Assembly: GCA_009731375.1 (NCBI GenBank)
Contig: BJOX01000189.1
Location: 803,421 to 832,411, forward strand
Source of the DNA: Paulinella micropora
Taxonomy: Eukaryota; Cercozoa; Imbricatea; Euglyphida
Direction: 5' to 3'
DNA length: 28,991 nucleotides
The notes beneath the pieces were generated by a model. It was not told where the DNA came from. It saw nothing but the letters and a program-made list of their open reading frames with translations, and made no database searches. Made by a program: the position numbers and the translations under genes. Shown here in pieces: positions 15,352-22,784 of this stretch (positions within the stretch are counted from its first letter, which is position 1; each line of letters starts with the position of its first letter).

Positions 15352-15418
15352 TGTTGTATATATTATCTTAATTAAAATATTATATTTAGGAAAATATAGC
15401 AACCCATAGCAAACAAGT
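15352..15418. promoter_or_regulatory. Divergent promoter between S74 fibre and charged-protein gene
   Basis: A 67-bp AT-rich spacer. It has TAATATA for the fibre (15359-15365, minus) and AAATATAG about 20 nt before the plus-strand ATG. Inferred from position and motif. Confidence 0.4.
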
Positions 15419-15922
15419 ATGCCGGGTAAATCTTCGGTAGAAAATCTTAAAATCGCTAATGCGAGGCGAAAGGAAAAGGCTAAGCAGAGAAAGATTGAGA
15501 GGGCTAGGGAATTACTCGCGGAGGAAGAGGCGAAGAATGTGAAAGAAATGACCAATGATGAAAAGATGGAACATACGGCCAAGAAACAGTTGGCGAAGGA
15601 TATGATTGATGGGCGGGACGGTGAGCTAAGTGAGGAGAGCAGTTCGGATGAGGAAGTAGAACAGGACTTTGTAAATATCGTTGCCCGTCGGGTTGCGGGT
15701 ATTAAATTAAAGACTAAACAGAAGAAGGCGAAGAAAGCGGTAAAAAAGCAAGTGGAACTTCAAGAGGAGAGTGAAAGCGAAAGCGAAAGTGAAGAAGAGG
15801 AACAGCCTAAGAAAGGTAAAGGTAAGAAGACTGGCCGTGTTAATGTCAATGTTTATGCGGGACAGCCAGAGAAGTCAAAAAAAGAAAACAATGATGTTTC
15901 AAAGATATTTTTAAAGTTCTGA
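15419..15922 (+). CDS. Highly charged protein of unknown function
   Basis: 167 aa, intact, TGA stop. The first half is a Lys/Arg/Glu helix (NLKIANARRKEKAKQRKIERARELLAEEEA has coiled-coil character). The middle is acidic and Ser-rich (ELSEESSSDEEVEQDF), followed by a basic KTKQKKAKKAVKKQ stretch, an ESESESESEEEEQ run and a short C-terminal tail ending in VSKIFLKF. No enzyme motif. The alternation of acidic and basic blocks suggests nucleic-acid or protein binding, perhaps a core or regulatory protein. It is convergent with the next small gene, with stops 2 bp apart. I do not recognise a family. Confidence 0.6.
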   Translation: MPGKSSVENLKIANARRKEKAKQRKIERARELLAEEEAKNVKEMTNDEKMEHTAKKQLAKDMIDGRDGELSEESSSDEEVEQDFVNIVARRVAGIKLKTKQKKAKKAVKKQVELQEESESESESEEEEQPKKGKGKKTGRVNVNVYAGQPEKSKKENNDVSKIFLKF

Positions 15923-15924
15923 AC

Positions 15925-16182
15925 CTACCAAAGATAATGATAAGAATAGTAATTAGCATACTCTGGATTGTTGTATGTTAATTCACCTTTTGAATTTCTT
16001 ATAGCTTTGGCTCTTGCTCTATAATTTCTTCTTCTTTCTTTGTCTAAATGGTTGAGATGTGAAAAAAGTCCTATGCGGTCTTTGTAATGCTCATATCTGA
16101 CATCACCGAAATGAATTGTTTTTCATTTTGGTGTTGTAGTTGTATATTTTTTATTTTTTACACTTGACTTTGAAAATCTCAT
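15925..16182 (-). pseudogene. Small conserved dsDNA-virus protein (FGDxRYxxYxD...YLW family), TGA at codon 20
   Basis: From ATG 16182 (MRFSKSSVKNKKY) the frame reads to TAG at 15925-15927, 85 codons, broken only by TGA at 16123-16125. After the stop it continues KTIHFGDVRYEHYKDRIGL, then LDKERRRNYRARAKAIRN, and ends NYYSYHYLW. The series IHFGxxxYxxYxD, RRxNYxxR and terminal YLW is a small uncharacterised family common in giant viruses and related elements (possibly DUF5754; the number is from memory). The residue replaced by TGA is usually Gly in this family, and GGA to TGA is one substitution. No role is known. The stop probably inactivates it. Confidence 0.62.
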
Positions 16183-16224
16183 ACTATATGAACCTTTTAA
16201 AAAAAATCTTCACCAAAAATAGAG

Positions 16225-16482
16225 ATGAACAAGATAAAAAACCTACCATTAGATGTTCGTTTACACATTATGGACTACCTATATAATCATCGTATGTATG
16301 ACTTCACTAGTTGCTATGTGTGTGGATTAACACTGTGTTTAGCGAACCGACAGATTACAGCCATTGATGATAGTTTTGATTGGTTTTATATGTATGAGTT
16401 TTGTTCTAATTATTGTTTTGAACTTGAAAAAAAAGAAAGAGCAATATATAGAGATAAAGCATTAGGTGTTATTAAGTATTAG
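16225..16482 (+). CDS. Small F-box-like protein with a zinc-binding-type Cys pattern
   Basis: 85 aa, TAG stop. The start, IKNLPLDVRLHIMDYLYNHRMYDF, matches the first helix region of F-box motifs (LPxDVxxxIxxYL). Four Cys follow in CYVCG and FCSNYC, spaced like a small zinc ribbon. Known role of F-box proteins: linking targets to SCF ubiquitin ligases; many large viruses carry such proteins. At 85 aa it could hold only the F-box and one zinc knuckle, so the functional call is tentative. It lies 6 bp upstream of the integrase on the same strand and is probably co-transcribed. Confidence 0.45.
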   Translation: MNKIKNLPLDVRLHIMDYLYNHRMYDFTSCYVCGLTLCLANRQITAIDDSFDWFYMYEFCSNYCFELEKKERAIYRDKALGVIKY

Positions 16483-16488
16483 AAGGCG

Positions 16489-17424
16489 ATGGACGACCAT
16501 ATACAAGAACTGAAAGAGCAACAGGCATTAGAACTACATTATCAGAAAAAACAAAGTAAGAAATGGAATACGATATGGGCTGATAAACCGTTGAAACAAG
16601 TGTTCGTAGATTTGGCGGATATGTCTAAGTTAAAAGATAAACCAGGTAATAAAAAATATGCCTTTATGTTGGTTTGGATTGACACTAATAGTAGATTTTT
16701 AGAAGTTAGACCGCTGAAAAATAAAACTGCGAATGAAGTATATACTGGTTTAAAATCTATTCCATATATTCCAGAAATCATTACAACAGATAGCGGTGGA
16801 GAATACAAAGGAGCAGTTAATAAATATTTTGATGAACATAACATTGAACACAGAACAGTTGAAGTAGGAGACCACAAAGCACTCGCAATAGTTGATAGAG
16901 TGATTAGAACTATTAGAAGGTGGTTTGATATACTATTTGAAACAAATGGAAACTTTGACTGGGTCTCATACATTGATGATATGGTCAAAGCTTACAATAA
17001 TCGTTTTCATCCAACAATCAAAGCTAGACCAATTGATGTATTAAATGGGAAAGCTACTAATAAACAAAAAATTGAAAGAGATGAAAGTATTAACGAATTT
17101 GAACCTGGCGATAAGGTAAGACGAGAAGTTCAACGAAATCTATTTTCAAAAGGCGGACGAACTTGGTCAAAGCAGATATATACGGTTTTGGGTAGAAACG
17201 GATTTAAGATTGTGCTATCTAACAAAGAACTAGTCAGCCCCCGCGAGTTGTTAAAGACTAAGTTTGAAAAGCAATTTGATGATGAAAAACAAATTCACGA
17301 ACAAGTCCAAGAGATAACGAAGGAGAAGAAGATAAAGCAACAGTTGAAAAAAGAAGACATACAACCAGAAAACATAATTGAAACCAAACGGCACAAAAAG
17401 AAAAAGGTAATTTTTGATTTATGA
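16489..17424 (+). CDS. Retrovirus-type (rve, DDE-fold) integrase
   Basis: 311 aa. The rve core shows FVDLADM (Asp41), TTDSGGEYKG (Asp101) and VGDHKALAIVDRVIRTIRRW, where the third acidic residue would be Asp136 instead of the usual Glu; 34 residues separate it from Asp101. The next segment (YNNRFHPTIKARPIDVL) is the usual rve follow-on. The C-terminal domain (FEPGDKVR ... TWSKQIYTVLGRNGFKIVL) has the SH3-like pattern of Polinton and Ty3-type integrases. It ends in a basic tail (KRHKKKKVIF) that may be a nuclear signal. No N-terminal HHCC zinc finger is visible. Known role: cutting and joining element ends to host DNA. Intact, TGA stop. It probably marks the right part of the element. Confidence 0.88.
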   Translation: MDDHIQELKEQQALELHYQKKQSKKWNTIWADKPLKQVFVDLADMSKLKDKPGNKKYAFMLVWIDTNSRFLEVRPLKNKTANEVYTGLKSIPYIPEIITTDSGGEYKGAVNKYFDEHNIEHRTVEVGDHKALAIVDRVIRTIRRWFDILFETNGNFDWVSYIDDMVKAYNNRFHPTIKARPIDVLNGKATNKQKIERDESINEFEPGDKVRREVQRNLFSKGGRTWSKQIYTVLGRNGFKIVLSNKELVSPRELLKTKFEKQFDDEKQIHEQVQEITKEKKIKQQLKKEDIQPENIIETKRHKKKKVIFDL

Positions 17425-18480
17425 GAAATTGCGGACGATTTTGCCGTTTCCAAACACTCTGCGGTAGGGCGGTGGGGCGGTCCCATTTTACCGCATTACC
17501 GCAAAAAATAAAATGTCTGAAAGTCTGACCACCTATGTAAAAATGGGGATTTATGCTGTTTTGGTTATTATATGAACGAATATGTCAAAAATGGCCTGCG
17601 ATAGGGAAATTCAAAATGGAAAGGGGGGGTGGGGCCATAGAAACAGTAATTCCTTTCATAATAAATTTTTGTTTGCTTTTTTATTTGCCCTTGAGGGACT
17701 GTTTTCCAGCCGTCACTGTGTTTCTCAGAGATATTGAAAATTTTCCGAAATTCGATTAAATTATTTGTTAAGACGTATTGTACAACGTTTCATAGTTCAA
17801 AATCTAATCAAATAACAACCAAAGACAGATTCTTTAATCATAATCGTGGTTGCAAACCATTTTTTTACCACATTGAATCAGCAAAAAAATGACGGCCCGA
17901 CCTGTCTTTTTCCGAATTTTTTTCCACACGTAATGGTGCTTTTTTACACAACTTCAATTACAGATTTCTCAAAAACTATTAAAAATAAGGATATGCTCAC
18001 CATAGTGAAATATTTCAAGAAATATATGAGGAATCCTATGCGCAAATAATCAATTCAAAAAAGTCAAACCCCTCACTAAGGAACTTTCCCTTATGTTGAA
18101 TTTACATATGGGACCGTCCGCCTCAGTAAAGATTAAAACTGGCCGCGACGAATTATTAAAACCAAAACCTTATGACATGTCGGACCACTTGCACCGTGAC
18201 TGATTCAGTTGGATTTATTGTAATAATAAACCCCTGTTATTAAACTTGAATTGAACTATTTCCTGAAAATTACAATACTATCCGGCATATATTAATATAT
18301 TAATATACTGGAGTCCCGACAGAATTTTTTTAAATATTTTTTACGCAAACACTTTTAATAAGAGAATCATGATTAAATATTAATACTTGCCACTAGTAGG
18401 AATAATTGGGAAGCGTAACTTGAAGAGGAAAATGGAAGTTTATAATATTAACTAGTATTGATTTAAGTAAACTGCTAAGG
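17425..18480. other. AT-rich stretch without recognisable gene; likely contains the element's right end
   Basis: About 1 kb with only short, composition-driven open frames and no motif I recognise. It holds an inverted-repeat cluster near 17,460-17,503 and a palindromic AT tract around 18,286-18,307. The base composition stays AT-rich until about 18,480, where it changes sharply. I see no clear terminal repeat or target duplication. Confidence 0.6.
17460..17503. repeat. Inverted repeat TGCGGTA ... TACCGCA downstream of integrase
   Basis: TGCGGTA (17460-17466) can pair with either of two copies of TACCGCA (17489-17495 and 17497-17503). Between them lies a G-rich tract (GGGCGGTGGGGCGGT). It is a candidate 3' transcript hairpin or part of a terminal repeat; the left end of the element would be needed to decide. 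Confidence 0.4.
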
Positions 18481-18494
18481 GCCCCCCTTAAGCT

Positions 18495-18567
18495 TACGCC
18501 AACCCCGCGCTGCCGACCATGTCGCGCGGCGAGGCGGGTCGGCGGCCGCAGCGCGGTGGTTGGCGTA
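18495..18567. repeat. GC-rich imperfect inverted repeat at the composition break
   Basis: The left arm 18495-18518 begins TACGCCAACC and the right arm 18537-18567 ends GGTTGGCGTA. The arms match over most of their length apart from small insertions in the right arm (GCGCGG and GGTCGG also pair). It lies just where AT-rich DNA gives way to GC-rich DNA and just before a C homopolymer. It could be a transposon end or a cloning/assembly fold-back. Confidence 0.45.
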
Positions 18568-18577
18568 GGTGCGGCTG

Positions 18578-18580
<3 letters not shown>

Positions 18581-18660
<80 letters not shown>

Positions 18661-18670
18661 NNNNNNNNNN
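18581..18670. other. 80-base C homopolymer followed by a 10-N gap
   Basis: C runs without interruption from 18581 to 18660 and meets N at 18661-18670. A pure 80-base run ending exactly at a gap is more likely a read artefact (dark-cycle poly-G in two-colour sequencing, reverse-complemented) than genomic DNA. The join across this gap is the weakest point of the scaffold. Confidence 0.7.
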
Positions 18671-18764
18671 ACCCGAAATATTTTTACCACAAGACTTTTA
18701 ATAAGCAAATACACCTGCCACGTAGGGATAAGCGTAGAAAGATAGATAGAAAGAAAGAAGAAAT

Positions 18765-18804
<40 letters not shown>

Positions 18805-19086
18805 GTACATATATATATATGTACATATAATTATTATATTATATTATATTATATTATATTATATTATATTATATTATATTATATTATATTATATTATATT
18901 ATATTATATTATATTATTATATAATATAATATCATATCATATTATATTATTATATTATTATATATTATATTATTATATTATATTATATTAAATTATATTA
19001 TATTATATTATATTATATTATATTATATTATATTATATTATATATATATATACATACATATTTTTTATATACAAACGTACATACAT

Positions 19087-19154
<68 letters not shown>

Positions 19155-19236
19155 GTAAATAGATAGAAGGAACACCGGTTGCTCGGATATGCCCTGGCCG
19201 CGCACAGAGCGAGCCTGAGTGTCCACCCTTCAAGGA
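18671..19236. repeat. Microsatellite block: (ATAG)n, (ATATT)n, (ATAG)n
   Basis: A short unique stretch to about 18,760 is followed by ATAG repeats (about 18,764-18,804), an ATATT pentanucleotide array with variants (about 18,831-19,050), and a second ATAG array (about 19,087-19,155). From 19,160 unique GC-rich sequence leads to the 3' end of the RAP gene. No gene. Confidence 0.85.
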
Positions 19237-19570
19237 CTAGCGCACCTCCAGGAGCTTTTGCCTCATGTAAGACCCTCTTTCCGACGGCCCGAGAGCATCC
19301 CATTCAAAAAAGGGCACCGAGACCACCCGCCAGCCCATCGCCCGCAACAGGCGCTGCTTGCACAACGTGATGCTGTTGTATATCGGTCTGCTGCTTGCCA
19401 GAGTGGCTGTCACAAAGTGAGTGGGCCCGTCCACCTCGATGACGAGCTTGTGCTCATTCAAGCAGATGTCCTCGCAAAGGCCGCTTGCATTTTTCTCGTT
19501 GTCGTGGGGCACCCCTTCAGCCTGCAGCACACTGGACACCTCTTTGTGCAACCTTGAACTTTCGACTGGC
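19237..19570 (-). CDS. RAP domain: C-terminal exon of an OPR/RAP organelle RNA-binding protein
   Basis: Reads on the minus strand from the gap at 19571 to TAG at 19237. It encodes a near-complete RAP domain: HKEVSSVLQAEG, then GLCEDICLNEHKLVIEVDGP with THF, then KQRLLRAMGWRVVSVPFFEW and YMRQKLLEV. RAP domains have a restriction-endonuclease-like fold and bind RNA; in algae they end OPR-repeat proteins that act on chloroplast or mitochondrial transcripts. The upstream exon is at 20236-21463. The two join at a shared sequence (19550-19570 = 20236-20256) on the coding pattern ESSRL, after which this exon continues HKEV. The splice AAG|GTTAGA to AAG|GTTGCA would restore the protein. Confidence 0.8.
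19550..19570. repeat. 21-bp direct repeat, left copy (identical to 20236-20256)
   Basis: Twenty-one identical bases flank the satellite-filled intron of the RAP gene. The left copy ends at the N gap, so the repeat may be longer. Consistent with a target-site duplication, an intron-generating duplication or an assembly artefact. Confidence 0.7.
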
Positions 19571-19583
19571 NNNNNNNNNNACA

Positions 19584-19615
<32 letters not shown>

Positions 19616-19873
19616 CAAGCATGTGGGTACTTTTCCTTCTCCACCATCTCCCCTACATACATACATACATACATACATACATACATACATACATACATAC
19701 ATACATACATACATACATACATACATACATACATACATACATTACATACATTACATACATACATACATACATATACAAGCATGTGGGCACTTTTCATTCT
19801 CCACCATCTCCCCTACATACATACATACATACATACATACATACATACATACATACATACATACGTACATACA

Positions 19874-19905
<32 letters not shown>

Positions 19906-20061
19906 CAAGCATGTGGGGACTTTTCCTTCTGCACCATCGCCCCTACATACATACATACATACATACATACAGACAGACATAAATACATACATACATAAAT
20001 ACATACATACATACATGCATACCCATGTTTGATTTTATCTATCTATCTATCTATATATCTG

Positions 20062-20117
<56 letters not shown>

Positions 20118-20172
20118 CCTACTTACCTACCCATCTATCTATCTATCTATCTATCCATCTATCCATCTATCC

Positions 20173-20226
<54 letters not shown>

Positions 20227-20235
20227 TTAGTATCT
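19571..20235. repeat. Compound satellite in the RAP intron: (ACAT)n with a 44-bp core, then (ATCT)n
   Basis: After a 10-N gap (19571-19580) come ACAT arrays interrupted three times by the same 44-bp unit that begins ATATACAAGCATGTGG and ends CCCCT (about 19611, 19771 and 19901). An ATCT array runs from about 20,037 to 20,225. No coding. It sits between the two RAP exons. Confidence 0.85.
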
Positions 20236-21463
20236 AACCTTGAACTTTCGACTGGCTCGCTCATCAAGCTCAACTTGCAAGCGTCAGCCAGACTGGCGGG
20301 TAGTGCAAGGCCCATAGACGGATGCTCCCAACAAAGGGAAAGATGCACGTAATGCAGCTGGCGCATTTCCAGCGGATTCAACATCACCCTAGATTTAAAA
20401 AGTTGGGCAAGCAATCTGGAAAACAACGCTGGATCCACCCGGTCAAGCACGACGCACGCATGCAAAGTGTTCGCAATCGCCTGCGCCTTGAACGAGTCCG
20501 CTTTCTTCAGCGCCTCACCACACAACGTCCTCAGCACTGCTTCGCCTGGGTGATAATCGAGCTTTGCAAACGCGTTCAAAGTGTTCGCAATATTCTGCGC
20601 ATCGAACGAGTCCGCTTTCTTCAACGCCTCACCACACAATGTCCTCAGCACTGCTTCGCCTGGGTGATGATCGAGCTTTGCAAACGCGTTCAAAGTGTTC
20701 GCAATCGCCTGCGCCTTGAACGAGTCCGCTTTCTTCAGCGCCTCACCACACAAAGTCCTCAGCACTGCATCGCCTGGGTGATGATCGAGATTTGCAAACG
20801 CGTTCAAAGTGTTCGCAATCGCCTGCGCATTGAACGAGTCCGCTTTCTCAGCACCTCACCACACAACGTCCTCAGCACTGCTTCGCCTGGGTGATGATCG
20901 AGCTTTGCAAACGCGTTCAAAGTGTTCGCAATCGCCTGCGCATTGAACGAGTCCGCTTTCTTCAGCGCCTCACCACACAACGTCCTCAGTACTGCTTCCC
21001 CAGGGTTGTACTGGAGATTCGTCATGCTGTTGAGAATGTTCGCTATCGCCTGGGCAACTAAAGACGCCGCCTTCTGCTGTGTGACCTTGCCGAGCTCTTC
21101 CAAAAACTCAAGGTCGCCCACTCGCGAGTCCCGTGCCCCCAACCAGACGTTGGACAGGTCTTTGCCTCGCAACGAAGGGAGCTGCAGCCTGAGGGCGGCC
21201 ACGAGGTTGACAAAGGCAGGGTCGGAACGCGAAAGCTTTGTGAGGGGCCGCTGCTGGCCTCGCACTGCCTTGCCAAGAAGAAAAAAGGCTGTCACCGCGT
21301 GGCTGGCCTCAAGCTTGCCTGAGCTCCAGAGTTCCAGAATCTCTTCGGCGGACTTCCCTCGCAAGTCAATCATCACGCGTTTGGGTTTAGGTACGCTTGC
21401 ACGTCTAGATGAAAGCGAGCGCTGAGGTAGGGAGGCAGCGGAGACTGGAAAGCGGGAGTGCAA
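20236..21463 (-). pseudogene. OPR-repeat exon(s) of OPR/RAP organelle RNA-binding protein, one-base frameshift
   Basis: The first in-frame ATG is at 21373 (MIDLRGKSAEEILELW); the frame is open to 21463 but without ATG, so the true start or a transit-peptide exon is unresolved. An N-terminal helical domain is followed by 38-aa repeats of the type AQAIANTLNAFAKLDHHPGE...LRTLCGEALKKADSF, the length and pattern of octotricopeptide (OPR) repeats. A single base is missing at about 20,850 (TTTCTCAGC where sister repeats have TTTCTTCAGC), which shifts frame. The last ~75 residues lead to EPVESSRL at the exon end. Known role: sequence-specific RNA binding for organelle RNA stability, splicing or translation. 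Called a pseudogene only because of the shift; a sequencing error would make it intact. Confidence 0.7.
20463..21027. repeat. 114-bp tandem coding repeats (OPR units)
   Basis: Copies of CAAAGTGTTCGCAAT start at 20463, 20577, 20691, 20805 and 20918: three periods of 114 bp and one of 113. The copies differ at only a few positions, so the array expanded recently. A more diverged unit lies at about 21,028. Confidence 0.9.
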
Positions 21464-22259
21464 GGAGTACGTGTGGGACGACCGCAGCCAAAAGGCGCTT
21501 GCAACGCGGAGCTGCGCATGGCAATCCTAGCTCGCACAGAACAGACCCAAGCATATACAAATCCAGCAGCTCCGACAATATAGATTGATATCACATCGAC
21601 ATTACATGGACAGTACGAAGACAGTACGTGGACAGCACATATATACATCGACAGTACATCGACAATACATCGACAGTACCTTTGCATTTGCATTCGCATT
21701 ACATTTGCATTGCATTCGCCTTATGTTCGCCTTACATTTGCCTTATATTATCCTTACATTAATAAAAATTATCCTTACAATTGAACATTACAGTACCTTC
21801 AACAATACATTACATTGAACATTACTAGCATTTTACAGTACATTGTCCGGTATATTAAACNNNNNNNNNNACATTTTACAGTACATTGTCCAGTATATTA
21901 AACCTACATTTTACAGAGCATTTTACACTACATTTTACGCTAGATTTACACTGTAATGTAATAATGTAATGTAATGTAATGTAAAACGTAATGAAAATGC
22001 AATGTAAAAGTAACGTAAAATGTAATGTAAAATGTAAAAGTAACGTAAAATGTAATTACACATTATTATTACAGTACATTTCGTTACATGTCATTACAGA
22101 CACGAACACATTTCTGCCTGTCACATTAGACACACATTTTTATTCAACCGACAATTAACACCTAGTTTTGGTGGCTTCAGGGGTGAATGAGCTGAAATTC
22201 AGTCCTGCATTAAGGGCTGAACTCAGCCCTGAATTATATTTCAAGGCTCAGAAAAAGAC
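21464..22259. other. Low-complexity intergenic region with a gap (21861-21870)
   Basis: From 21,590 the sequence is a drift of short motifs (ACAGTACATCGAC, CATTTGCATTCG, TTACATTTTACAGTACATTGTCC, TAATGTAATG). The gap is flanked by 32 nt that match with one mismatch (21829-21860 and 21872-21903). 21,464-21,585 may hold the 5' end of the RAP gene, including an ATG at about 21,520 in another frame. No gene is supported in the rest. Confidence 0.65.
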
Positions 22260-22617
22260 AGGACTAAAAGACAGGCACACACACACATACACACATACAA
22301 CAACAACACAACATCATCATCATCATCATCATCAACAACAACAGCAACAACACACAACATCATCATCATCATCATCAACAACAACAACAACAACAACAAC
22401 AACACACACAACAATAACACACAACAGCACACACAACAACAAACAACAACAACAACAACAAAAACAACAAAAACAACAAAACACCACAACAAGACAACAC
22501 ATCTATCTATCTATCTATTTATCCATCTATCTATCTATCCATCTAGTATCCATCTATCTATCCATCCATCCATCTATCTATCTATCTATCTATCTATCTA
22601 TTTATCTATTTATCTAT

Positions 22618-22648
<31 letters not shown>

Positions 22649-22666
22649 CTATTTATCTATCTATCA

Positions 22667-22712
<46 letters not shown>

Positions 22713-22784
22713 ATATCTACATAGAGACACACACACACACAAACAACAACAACAACAACAACAACAACGACGACGACGAGCCAC
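22260..22784. repeat. Microsatellites (CA)n, (CAT/CAA)n, (ATCT)n, (CAA)n
   Basis: Di-, tri- and tetranucleotide arrays run up to the start of the Ser/Thr-rich coding repeat. They happen to be open in the same frame as the gene that follows, giving His/Gln and Leu-Ser-Ile-Tyr runs. I do not regard them as coding. Confidence 0.75.

Larger units (their letters stand above)
1..17500. mobile_element. Endogenous Polinton-like virus / virophage-type element (left end outside window)
   Basis: Seen: a continuous AT-rich, intron-free, tightly packed block holding rve integrase, packaging ATPase, protease, major capsid, minor capsid, fibres, Pif1-type helicase, lipase and GIY-YIG nuclease. Known: the set of rve integrase, FtsK/HerA ATPase, adenovirus-type protease and double-jelly-roll capsid defines Polintons/Mavericks, Polinton-like viruses and virophages. 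Inferred: it is integrated in a eukaryotic chromosome, because GC-rich DNA with a RAP-domain gene follows on the same scaffold. No terminal inverted repeat or target duplication could be shown, since the left end is absent and the right end is not marked. The right boundary is a guess between the integrase stop (17,424) and about 18,480. A chimeric scaffold is possible, because a gap lies at 18,661-18,670. Confidence 0.85.

Noticed and set aside
15352-15582. N-terminal 77-residue extension of the S74 fibre reading as a hydrophobic leader.
   Set aside because: It is antisense to the charged-protein gene at 15419. The ATG at 15351 has the TAATATA motif at the right distance.
17425-18480. tRNA or other structured RNA gene next to the integrase as an insertion site.
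   Set aside because: No cloverleaf or tRNA box sequences could be made out by eye. rve integrases do not need a tRNA target.
18475-18810. Poly-Gly / poly-Pro proteins across the C run.
   Set aside because: Produced by the homopolymer and gap; not biological.
18831-20227. CRISPR-like array.
   Set aside because: The repeats are simple tetra- and pentanucleotides without spacers; the 44-bp cores are separated by satellite, not unique spacers.
19421-20352. Long frames reading Tyr-Ile-His-Thr or Ser-Ile-Tyr-Leu repeats.
   Set aside because: Tetranucleotide satellites are open in several frames. They lie in the RAP intron.
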